A stretch of DNA of 64,000 nt, taken from positions 352,158 to 416,157 of the forward strand of contig CBIHOV010000002.1 of assembly GCA_966211765.1 (NCBI GenBank). The letters are read 5' to 3'. Shown piece after piece: positions 37,740-44,886 of the stretch. The notes below the pieces were generated by a model that did not search any database, was not told the origin of the DNA, and worked only from the letters and a program-made list of their open reading frames with translations. Every line of letters starts with the position of its first letter. Position 1 is the first letter of the stretch. This stretch comes from Paraflavitalea sp966211765. GTDB taxonomy: Bacteria > Bacteroidota > Bacteroidia > Chitinophagales > Chitinophagaceae. Position numbers and translations under genes: made by a program.

Positions 37740-38720
37740 ATGAAAAAGAGCTGCTTCTTCTTTTTGATCGCGCTGTTTGGGGGACTTGCAGTAGTAGCGC
37801 AGAGCGGCAGCGTAGGTATCGGCACCTCTACCCCCCATGCCAGTGCTGCACTCGATATACAAAGCACAGACAAAGGGGTCCTGATCCCCCGCATAACCAC
37901 TGTGCAGCGAAATACTATCAGTAATGCAGCAACAGGCTTGCTGGTATTTGATAATACTACGGGTTCATTCTGGTTCAAGAGTAGTAGTGGCTGGGTTGAG
38001 TTGGTAGATACATTAAATCAGGTCTGGAAGAAAAACGGGGCGCATATTTATTCCCCGGTTTCGGCCAGCGTGGGAATAGGCGTTACCAACCCGGCGGCTA
38101 AGCTCGATATAGAAGGCGACCTGAGATTGCGTGATGAACCGTCTGGTGCGAATATTGGTTATTTCCGAAAGTGGAACACGCTTGATCTGAATATTAATGC
38201 CCACATGGGTAGTATTCTTTCCGGTGAGCGGGCAACTAACCTGATCTTACAGGTGGGTAATGCCAGCGCTTTTACCACTGCAGGCAATGTGGGTATTGGA
38301 ATAAATGCCCCGGAAGAAAAGCTGGACGTGAGCGGTAATATCAGGATAAGCGGTGAGCTCAACCGCAACTCCACAGGCTCCGCTAACCTGGTGCCTTTTG
38401 CTTATGGAAAGGTGAGTAGCTCCGGAACGGTAATAAGCGGAACGGGCAACTTTTCTGTTTCTAATGGCGGAGGACTGTACACGCTAACAATACCCTCGAT
38501 GCCGGCCAATGCACAGGCGCAGATAATGATAACGCCCGCAATCATTTTTGATGGGGTAGGGTCTCCTGAAAGCAGGCTGATAGCACCGGTTGCTTCCAAA
38601 AGGGCTGGTTTTTCAGAATTTGAGATCATTCTTTGGTCATTACTGGATGGATTCGGTGGGTTAGCAACGTCTTTAACCGCTGTATCATGTGAATTTTCAT
38701 TTGTTGTCTATATCCCTTAA
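37740..38720 (+). CDS. Secreted tail-fibre-like protein, paralogue A
   Basis: 326 residues. Signal peptide ending VVAQ (residue 21), then the VGIGTSTPHASAALDIQS repeat type shared with phage tail fibres and with many Bacteroidota surface proteins. Further copies (VGIGVTNPAAKLDIEGDLRL, VGIGINAPEEKLDVSGNIRI) make a beta-helical or fibre-like stalk; the C-terminal about 110 residues (SSGTVISGTGNFSVSNGGGLYTL to FVVYIP) form a different beta-domain. No S74 chaperone domain or T9SS sorting signal is visible. The N-terminal 85 residues closely match the next gene. It lies 24 bases after the lipoprotein gene, in the same orientation. Confidence 0.78.
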   Translation: MKKSCFFFLIALFGGLAVVAQSGSVGIGTSTPHASAALDIQSTDKGVLIPRITTVQRNTISNAATGLLVFDNTTGSFWFKSSSGWVELVDTLNQVWKKNGAHIYSPVSASVGIGVTNPAAKLDIEGDLRLRDEPSGANIGYFRKWNTLDLNINAHMGSILSGERATNLILQVGNASAFTTAGNVGIGINAPEEKLDVSGNIRISGELNRNSTGSANLVPFAYGKVSSSGTVISGTGNFSVSNGGGLYTLTIPSMPANAQAQIMITPAIIFDGVGSPESRLIAPVASKRAGFSEFEIILWSLLDGFGGLATSLTAVSCEFSFVVYIP

Positions 38721-38736
38721 TTACAAATAACACGAC

Positions 38737-39588
38737 ATGAAAAAAACATTTTTATTATTGATAACTCAAAGCCTGTTTATTATCACGCTGGCCCAAAGCG
38801 GTAGTGTGGGTATTGGCACCACTAACCCCAATAACAGTGCAGCACTGGAAATACAAAGCACTACAAAAGGTGTGTTGATACCAAGATTGACCACCGTGCA
38901 GCGCAATGCCATCCCATCTCCTGCAACCGGCTTGCTGGTCTATGATAATACCACTAATTCATTCTGGTTTAGAGGTACTGCCGACTGGGTTGAGCTGTCG
39001 GATACAGCGAATAATGTGTGGAAGAAAAATGGTGCGAATGCTTATGCCAATGCAACGCTTGTGGGAATTGGCACCAGCACGCCTGCGTTTCATCTGGATG
39101 TAAATGGCTCAAGCAGGGTAACCCTGGATCATACGGTAAACCGGGACACCTATATCAACAGAGATGCATGGGTCGACAGGAACCTGGATGTTGACGGCAT
39201 CAGTAACCTTTTCGGCAATATAACAGCGGGAAATAATCTTAGCGTTTCCGGCAATGTAACGGTAGACGCCGGAAAGGGTATTGTAAGAGGCAATGCCAGC
39301 CAACAGTTGGTTGTTATATTTCCAAGCGGCTCTGTGGGATTTACCAATGCTCCTCCGGGACATACGCAGGATGTTGATTTTTCTTTGTCCAATGTGTTTG
39401 CAGGCACTCCGCTGGTAAGTGTGGCACAGGTGCTTAATCAAAGCGGCAATTTTGAACAATGGACCACGACCATTCATGCTGTCGATATCGTTAACCACCG
39501 GTTTACGGTCAGGTTTTACAACGCCAGCAATACCAACTCGACATTTACGGCCACTTACAGATTTATTGCAATAGGCGCAGCACTATAA
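38737..39588 (+). CDS. Secreted tail-fibre-like protein, paralogue B
   Basis: 283 residues. Signal peptide ending TLAQ (residue 20); the mature N-terminus SGSVGIGTTNPNNSAALEIQS through WKKNGANAYA parallels paralogue A with most residues identical by eye. After a second VGIGTSTPAFHLDVNG unit come short Asp/Asn-rich repeats (RDTYINRDAWVDRNLDVDG, NITAGNNLSVSGNVTVDAG) likely to form a beta-solenoid, and then a distinct C-terminal domain (TQDVDFSLSNVFAGTPLVS to YRFIAIGAAL). It starts 16 bases after paralogue A. Confidence 0.78.
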   Translation: MKKTFLLLITQSLFIITLAQSGSVGIGTTNPNNSAALEIQSTTKGVLIPRLTTVQRNAIPSPATGLLVYDNTTNSFWFRGTADWVELSDTANNVWKKNGANAYANATLVGIGTSTPAFHLDVNGSSRVTLDHTVNRDTYINRDAWVDRNLDVDGISNLFGNITAGNNLSVSGNVTVDAGKGIVRGNASQQLVVIFPSGSVGFTNAPPGHTQDVDFSLSNVFAGTPLVSVAQVLNQSGNFEQWTTTIHAVDIVNHRFTVRFYNASNTNSTFTATYRFIAIGAAL

Positions 39589-39599
39589 ATTAAGCTATT

Positions 39600-40958
39600 A
39601 TGTTACGTTTATACTTCATCATTATTTACAATCTTATATCAGCCTCGTCTGTAGCACAGGATACATTTACAATAACACCAGGTTCTTCTCTCCATATAGG
39701 ACCAGCAGGCGTGCTGACGCTTCATAATACCAGCCTGAATAATAATGGAGCTATTTCCACTGCACCGGGTGGATCTGTTATCAGGTTTAGCGGCAATATG
39801 ACCACTTCCATACAGGGAAGCAATCTGCCTTTATTCGATATTATACAAATAGAAAAGACAGGTGGGGCAGAACTTTTACTGCAACGGAACATCAATGTGC
39901 GTACAGCTATCAATTTTTCCTCCGGCCTGTTCAACCTGAATGGGAATACCATCTTCCTGGCAACAAATGCTACTTTGATTGGTGAATCACCAGCCAGCCA
40001 TATTAGCGGTACAAACGGGTACATAGAAGGTTCGATGGTATTGAATGCCCCGGTATCTCAAAATCCCGGCAACCTGGGCGCCATGATCAGTTCCACACAA
40101 AATCTCGGTCTTGTGATCGTGCGCCGGGGACACCAGTCCCAAACGAATGCAGCAGGCAATGGTAACTCCATTCTGCGTTACTATGATGTCTCGCCAGTCA
40201 ACAATACCGCATTGAATGCAACTTTGCGTTTTCATTATCTCGACGCAGAGTTGAATGGTCTTCCGGAAGACGGTCTCGTTTTATGGAAGCGTACAGACAA
40301 CGATCATTGGACCAACGAAGGTTTTACCTCGCGGGATATTGGGGCCAATTATGTAGAAAAAACAGGTATAGCCGGCTTTTCAAGGTGGACGCTTTCCACC
40401 CTCAACAATGTGCTGCCCGTCGTGTTCACATTTTTTAATACGCATTGCGAAAATGGAAAAGTATCCATTACATGGAAGACGGCGCAGGAGTCGAACAGCA
40501 GTCATTTTAATATTGAAAGAAGCCAGAATGGTAGCATTTGGACTGCTATCGGCGCATTGCCCGCAGCAGGTAACAGCAGCACGGAAAGAACTTACCGGTT
40601 TACCGACAATTTGCCCCTGCCGGATGGTTTATACAGGATCGCGCAACATGACCTGAATGGCAATAGAAAATACTCCGTCGTAGTACGTTCATCCTGCAAT
40701 GAAAATGAGGGCATAAAGCTTTGGCCCAACCCTGCACATACTACCGCCTGGTTGAGAATAACTACTAATACAGGCTCACCGGTACTAATAAAATTGTATG
40801 ACAGCAAAGGAGCTTTGCTGCATATACAAAGAGCAACACTGACGACAGGCAGCAACCTGGTAGCTGTTCCCCTGCACCGATTGCCCAACGGAGTGTACGA
40901 AGTAGTTGCAGATCTCATGGACGGTACAATAAGAACATTCCGGCTGGTAAGGAATTAA
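39600..40958 (+). CDS. T9SS-secreted surface protein
   Basis: 452 residues. Signal peptide MLRLYFIIIYNLISASSVAQ; an N-terminal beta-helix-like region (about 20-250) with repeated short strands (SSLHIGPAGVLTLHNTSLNNNGAIS); a fibronectin-like segment VSITWKTAQESNSSHFNIERSQNGSIW (about 285-355); and a C-terminal type A T9SS sorting domain (LWPNPAHTTAWLRI to TFRLVRN, last 80 residues). It is probably exported and attached to the surface. It lies 11 bases after paralogue B, so the four genes 36579-40958 look like one transcript. Confidence 0.82.
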   Translation: MLRLYFIIIYNLISASSVAQDTFTITPGSSLHIGPAGVLTLHNTSLNNNGAISTAPGGSVIRFSGNMTTSIQGSNLPLFDIIQIEKTGGAELLLQRNINVRTAINFSSGLFNLNGNTIFLATNATLIGESPASHISGTNGYIEGSMVLNAPVSQNPGNLGAMISSTQNLGLVIVRRGHQSQTNAAGNGNSILRYYDVSPVNNTALNATLRFHYLDAELNGLPEDGLVLWKRTDNDHWTNEGFTSRDIGANYVEKTGIAGFSRWTLSTLNNVLPVVFTFFNTHCENGKVSITWKTAQESNSSHFNIERSQNGSIWTAIGALPAAGNSSTERTYRFTDNLPLPDGLYRIAQHDLNGNRKYSVVVRSSCNENEGIKLWPNPAHTTAWLRITTNTGSPVLIKLYDSKGALLHIQRATLTTGSNLVAVPLHRLPNGVYEVVADLMDGTIRTFRLVRN

Positions 40959-41050
40959 AAAATAGAAGGAATAATGCTAATTTAGCTGTATTGTCGCAAT
41001 AAGGTTCCGGCAATGCAAGTGGTAGCGGTAATGCAAAAAACGTCACAATC

Positions 41051-41803
41051 ATGATCTATAATATTTTAAACGGCGACTCTCTTGCTTACAGTTTCCCAGA
41101 CTCGAAAATTGAAGGCGATGTAATAGTTGTTAGAGAAGGTCTTATAGAGGGAGATTTGTCAGGCGACAACCTGCATGACTTTTGGCAATCAAGAGCAAAG
41201 TATATGGGATTAACAGAAGCCGAATACCGTAGTAAAGTTGTAAAAGAGTTTGAAATAATAAGAAATGCGCCTGATAATTCAGTGTTTAATCTTTGGTTTG
41301 AGTATGACTTGTTTTGTCAAGTAAATATGTGGTTTGTTATTTCAATTATCAATAGTTTGCCAATAAAGAAAAAAGTTTTTGCTGTTTATACTTCCTACTT
41401 AGACAAAACCAATAAACAATTTTGGAATGGCTTTGGACCAGAGAATTCAGATGAACTTAAAGTTTTCTATGCGGATAAGATTCCTCTAATTGAAGCCGAC
41501 ATAAATTTAGGGAAAGACTTGTGGGCATCTTACAAAAATGGCAATCTTTCAGCGTTGACAGATCTTTCAAAGAATCAATCTTTGGCTTTTCCGTATTTAC
41601 AAGAAGTAGTAAAGGCGCATGTTGATCGTTTCCCAAAAGATGGCTCAAAAGGAAGACCTGAAAAAGTTATTGAGGACATCACAAAAAACATTTCTACTGA
41701 CTTTCATAAAGTGTTCAAAGAATTCTGGAACAGAGAAAGCATTTATGGTTTTGGTGACACCCAATTGAAGCATCTTTATGATAAAGTAATGCACGACCAC
41801 TAA
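41051..41803 (+). CDS. DUF1835 domain-containing protein (second copy)
   Basis: 250 residues, no signal. The opening NILNGDSLAYSFPDSKIEGDVIVVREGLIEGDLSGDNLHDFW and the NLWFEYDLFCQVNMWFVISII segment match what I recall of DUF1835. It is more typical of that family than the 278-residue protein in the parE-parC operon. The gene is visibly richer in A and T than its neighbours, which suggests transfer. The next gene is convergent. Function unknown. Confidence 0.8.
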   Translation: MIYNILNGDSLAYSFPDSKIEGDVIVVREGLIEGDLSGDNLHDFWQSRAKYMGLTEAEYRSKVVKEFEIIRNAPDNSVFNLWFEYDLFCQVNMWFVISIINSLPIKKKVFAVYTSYLDKTNKQFWNGFGPENSDELKVFYADKIPLIEADINLGKDLWASYKNGNLSALTDLSKNQSLAFPYLQEVVKAHVDRFPKDGSKGRPEKVIEDITKNISTDFHKVFKEFWNRESIYGFGDTQLKHLYDKVMHDH

Positions 41804-41879
41804 GGATTCACACAGATGGGGTGTTTCGTAGTTGCAGTTCTTCCAGTAAAAAAGGCCACCGGCGGTAGACCAGAACCTA

Positions 41880-42389
41880 TCATGAAATTTTAGCGAGTAC
41901 CAAATCTCTGCGGTTCAATAAAGTACCGCTCACTTCAATTGTCTCTATACCAAAATCTCCAATCCAATTGTGTAGTAAATCATCAACCAGGCCTCTGAGT
42001 TTTGGCAGATCTGTCTGATGGCCCGGTATCACATCTGGTTCTTCTATTGGGACAAACACGAGAAGGTCGATTCCAGCAATGACTGTTTGAGCTGTTTCAA
42101 ATAATAATTGAATATTCCTGCCTGGGTCGATAACATGCAGATAGGCTAAGATATCAATGATACATCTGTCAAATATTACATTGCCTTCGCTTTTGGAAAC
42201 CAGCCTTGCCGAATAATTAAACTGTTCAATAAAATCCTCAGCAGTAGGAATTTCTGAGAATTCATACCCTGATTTTTCCAGTTGATAGTATGGTTCCATT
42301 TCAAGTGTATACCCAGGAAGATTCACCAGAAGTTCTTCTGCCAAGGTTGATTTACCTACCCGGTGAGCACCAACTATTGCAACTCTCAT
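41880..42389 (-). CDS. P-loop NTPase, NadR/kinase-like AAA protein
   Basis: 169 residues, soluble. The Walker A motif is GAHRVGKST (residues 7-15). FDRCIIDILAYLHVID is a typical Walker-B-like DR(C/S) region of nucleoside-kinase folds, and LLVFVPIEEPDVIP resembles the phosphate-handling segment of NadR-type or phosphotransferase kinases. I cannot name a substrate. It lies between the AT-rich DUF1835 gene and tRNA-Lys. Confidence 0.75.
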   Translation of the reverse strand: MRVAIVGAHRVGKSTLAEELLVNLPGYTLEMEPYYQLEKSGYEFSEIPTAEDFIEQFNYSARLVSKSEGNVIFDRCIIDILAYLHVIDPGRNIQLLFETAQTVIAGIDLLVFVPIEEPDVIPGHQTDLPKLRGLVDDLLHNWIGDFGIETIEVSGTLLNRRDLVLAKIS

Positions 42390-42415
42390 AGTTTAGTTCG
42401 ATTTGTGGAATACCA

Positions 42416-42450
42416 TAAAACAAAACAGGTTCGCAAATGCGAACCTGTTT
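42416..42450 (-). terminator. Terminator of tRNA-Lys
   Basis: AACAGGTTCGC (42424-42434) and GCGAACCTGTT (42439-42449) pair perfectly around a 4-base loop; on the minus strand TTGTTTTA follows. It sits just past the tRNA 3' end. Confidence 0.85.
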
Positions 42451-42455
42451 CTCTG

Positions 42456-42529
42456 TGACCCCCCTGGGACTCGAACCCAGGACCTACTGATTAAGAGTCA
42501 GTAGCTCTAACCAACTGAGCTAGGGAGTC
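42456..42529 (-). tRNA. tRNA-Lys (anticodon CTT)
   Basis: 74 bases. The acceptor stem GACTCCC pairs with GGGGGTC with one G-T pair; discriminator A; D arm GCTC-AGTTGGTTA-GAGC; anticodon arm ACTGA-CTCTTAA-TCAGT with CTT; T arm CTGGG-TTCGAGT-CCCAG. CCA is not encoded. It has its own promoter and terminator and reads Lys codon AAG. Confidence 0.95.
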
Positions 42530-42585
42530 TATTCCTTTCAGCGTTCTATTTTTGCGATCGCAAAACCAAATCGTAAAAGGGATTG

Positions 42586-42617
42586 CAAAAGTAAGGAAAG
42601 CCAACGATATGTAGCAA
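42586..42617 (-). promoter_or_regulatory. tRNA-Lys promoter
   Basis: On the minus strand TTG (42617-42615), 21 bases, then TACTTTTG (42593-42586): a full Bacteroidota-type promoter about 57 bases upstream of the tRNA 5' end. Confidence 0.7.
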
Positions 42618-42792
42618 ACTTCTTAAAAAAAATGTCTGTTCCCTGAAATTTGCACTAAAGCCTGCGCCAGAGCCTATTATTACCCTTATTTACCTACCTC
42701 ACTACCCTATACCTGCATTTTTAGCAAGGATTTTGCATGGTAAACCCGAGGCTGCCCAACAGCAGGTCCTCACCCCTTAAAATCAACTATTT

Positions 42793-43278
42793 ATGAAAAA
42801 CATCTGTCTCGCTATTGCGTGCCTCGCCCTTAGCGCTGTATCCATGGCCCAGTTAAAAGCCAAAGTAATCTGTCCGGCATTTGATGTGGATATTCTCGAA
42901 GGAAAAGTAAATAGCTATAAAGCCACTGTGGGCGCCGGTGAACTAAAAAACAAATTTCCCTGCTTTACCAGTACTACCAATGACAGCGCCAAATGCGGTG
43001 AAGCGATTTACTTCAAAGACAAAGACATTATCTTCTACACAGGACGGGATTATATCGAGATCGGGGAAAAATTCAAAGGCAAGATAAGTCTGCCCCTGAT
43101 CGGCGCCAGCCGCGGCAGCTTATTCAAATGGCTGGGAAACCCGAAAATGAAAGACGATACCTGGGATGCCTTCCAAACCGCCTATGGCACACTGGTATTG
43201 CATTACAACAAAGCCAAAAAAGTACGCCTCATACAATTCAGCACCAAGGATACCAATACCCTAAGCCTGTGTGAATAA
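42793..43278 (+). CDS. Small secreted protein of unknown function
   Basis: 161 residues. Signal peptide MKNICLAIACLALSAVSMAQ, then LKAKVICPAFDVDILEGKVNSYKATVG. The mature protein has four Cys (CPAF, PCFTS, KCGEA and the last CE), which could form two disulfide bonds. Segments such as KDIIFYTGRDYIEIGEKFKGKISLPLIG and SLFKWLGNPKMKDDTWDAFQTAYG suggest a small alpha/beta fold. No family recognised. It lies alone between tRNA-Lys and a decayed receptor. Confidence 0.7.
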   Translation: MKNICLAIACLALSAVSMAQLKAKVICPAFDVDILEGKVNSYKATVGAGELKNKFPCFTSTTNDSAKCGEAIYFKDKDIIFYTGRDYIEIGEKFKGKISLPLIGASRGSLFKWLGNPKMKDDTWDAFQTAYGTLVLHYNKAKKVRLIQFSTKDTNTLSLCE

Positions 43279-43324
43279 TACAGGCTTAACAAGTATTTCC
43301 CGTTTGCGTAGCACAATTTCCTGA

Positions 43325-43537
43325 TTGCGATACACTGTTTATAAGAGATGGGGGCAATTTGCAACCTTAACGCTCTGCTATGCACTGATGAATGCAGCCC
43401 TATCTTACAATGCAAAGAAGTTCTCAACTGCCTGTAATGTCAACAAGATAGGTGATGAGGTGTACTATATCGGCTACTGGTCTGTGAACCCACAAAGGAG
43501 ACGCAATTTTGTGGTTAGCTTTACTTATAAGCTTTAA
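43325..43537 (+). pseudogene. C-terminal remnant of a TonB-dependent receptor
   Basis: The frame ends with NAALSYNAKKFSTACNVNKIG, EVYYIGYWSVNP and RRNFVVSFTYKL, which is the closing hairpin of siderophore-type TonB receptors (usually of the form N-N-x-x-D-K-x-Y-Y, N-P-G-x-P-R-N-F, S-x-x-Y-K/R-F). Only about 50-60 residues match; the rest of the receptor is absent, and the following bases up to 43279 show no further receptor text. It has no signal peptide or start-site support as a gene. This is most simply a deletion remnant. Confidence 0.7.
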
Positions 43538-43571
43538 TGAGTTAATTCCCTGATCGCAGGGATCAACGAAC

Positions 43572-43603
43572 AGAGGTTACCCTTCCCGGGTAGCCTCTTT
43601 TTA
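43572..43603 (+). terminator. Rho-independent terminator after the receptor remnant
   Basis: AGAGG-TTACCC and GGGTAG-CCTCT form a stem (with a one-base offset) around TTCCC, followed by TTTTTATT. It is probably the original terminator of the lost receptor gene. Confidence 0.75.
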
Positions 43604-43654
43604 TTATTGAGCAGGCCAGTAGACCACCTGTATATAAATAATAAATATAACCTT

Positions 43655-43662
43655 TACCTTTG
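43655..43662 (+). promoter_or_regulatory. Minus-7 element upstream of the choloylglycine hydrolase gene
   Basis: TACCTTTG matches TAnnTTTG exactly, about 115 bases before the ATG at 43777. No TTG is found at the usual spacing. Confidence 0.4.
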
Positions 43663-43776
43663 ATACGCTATTGCAGACTTACATGCCTATCCCCATACCA
43701 CTGCTGCCAGCCAGGCGGCCAATGGCCCTCAACTCAATTGGTAACCGTAGACATCTATTCACTTCAAAAAAAATGT

Positions 43777-44829
43777 ATGAACACGTTTACTAAATCAGCC
43801 CTGCTAATGATCGTACTCCAGGTTACCGGGGTTTTGTATGAGTGCTATGCCTGCACAAGGGTTATGTATAAAGGCTTGAATGATCTGATCGTTACGGCAC
43901 GCTCCATGGATTGGAAGGAAGATATCGTTCCCAACCTCTGGATCTTTCCACGGGGCATGACCCGAAGCGGTGAAGCAGGTCCCAATTCGTTACGATGGAC
44001 AGCCAAATATGGTAGCGTGGTAGCCTCAGCATATGATATCAGCAGCACAGACGGTATGAATGAAAAAGGACTGGTGGCCAACCTCCTATGGCTGGCCGAA
44101 TCAGAATATCCGGCCTACGATGGAAAAAAACCTGGCCTGACCATTGCCGCCTGGGTGCAATACGTGTTGGACAATTTCGCCACAGTGGCAGATGCTGTAC
44201 AAAACCTGTCGCAGGAACAGTTCACGATCGTATCGGATAAAGTACCCGGGATGGACCGCATGGCCAATCTCCATCTTTCTATTTCGGACCCATTAGGCGA
44301 CAATGCCATTTTTGAATATGTGAAAGGAAAACTGGTTATCCATCACGATAAAAGCTACCAGGTAATGACCAACTCACCCGTATTCGACAAACAATTAGCC
44401 CTCAATGAATACTGGCATGAAATAGGCGGCACTGTTATGCTACCCGGAACCAATCGTGCGTCTGACCGATTTGTAAGAGCCTCTTTCTATGCAGAAGCAA
44501 TCCCTAAGACCGACAATACACGTATCGCTATCGCCAGTGTATTCAGCGTGATCAGAAATTGTTCTGTACCCTATGGCATTTCCACTCCGGGACAACCTAA
44601 TATTTCCTCCACACGGTGGAGATCAGTATCTGATCAGAAAAACTTAGTCTATTATTTCGAAACAGTATTAACGCCCAACACCTTTTGGGTTAACCTGAAG
44701 GAGATTGATTTTTCGGAAAAATCACCCGTTAAGAGATTGGGCCTCTCAAAAGGAGAAGTATATGCCGGCAATGCTGTTGCGGCATTTAAGGCAAGTGCTC
44801 CATTCAAATTCCAGGGGTTAAGCCAATAA
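43777..44829 (+). CDS. Choloylglycine hydrolase / penicillin V acylase family protein
   Basis: 350 residues from the ATG at 43777 (MNTFTKSALLMIVLQVTGVLYECYAC); 39 more codons upstream are open but carry no protein-like text. Ntn-hydrolase of the linear amide family. After signal cleavage at Ala25, Cys26 (ACTRV) would become the N-terminal nucleophile, as the mechanism requires. Other family residues: Arg-Ser-Met-Asp in VTARSMDWKED, the TDGMNEKGLVANLLWL segment, and MTNSP with the Asn of the oxyanion region. Cleaves an amide such as a conjugated bile acid, penicillin V or an N-acyl homoserine lactone; which one is not readable. It is a monocistronic unit. Confidence 0.88.
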   Translation: MNTFTKSALLMIVLQVTGVLYECYACTRVMYKGLNDLIVTARSMDWKEDIVPNLWIFPRGMTRSGEAGPNSLRWTAKYGSVVASAYDISSTDGMNEKGLVANLLWLAESEYPAYDGKKPGLTIAAWVQYVLDNFATVADAVQNLSQEQFTIVSDKVPGMDRMANLHLSISDPLGDNAIFEYVKGKLVIHHDKSYQVMTNSPVFDKQLALNEYWHEIGGTVMLPGTNRASDRFVRASFYAEAIPKTDNTRIAIASVFSVIRNCSVPYGISTPGQPNISSTRWRSVSDQKNLVYYFETVLTPNTFWVNLKEIDFSEKSPVKRLGLSKGEVYAGNAVAAFKASAPFKFQGLSQ

Positions 44830-44886
44830 GCCTGACCAATAGTGTACAACAAGGTGGCTGCAGCGGACTGTGCCTGACCACCCCGA

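Noticed and set aside
42456..42529. Integrated element at tRNA-Lys
   Set aside because: No integrase and no repeat of the tRNA 3' end were seen nearby; only base composition of the neighbouring gene hints at transfer.
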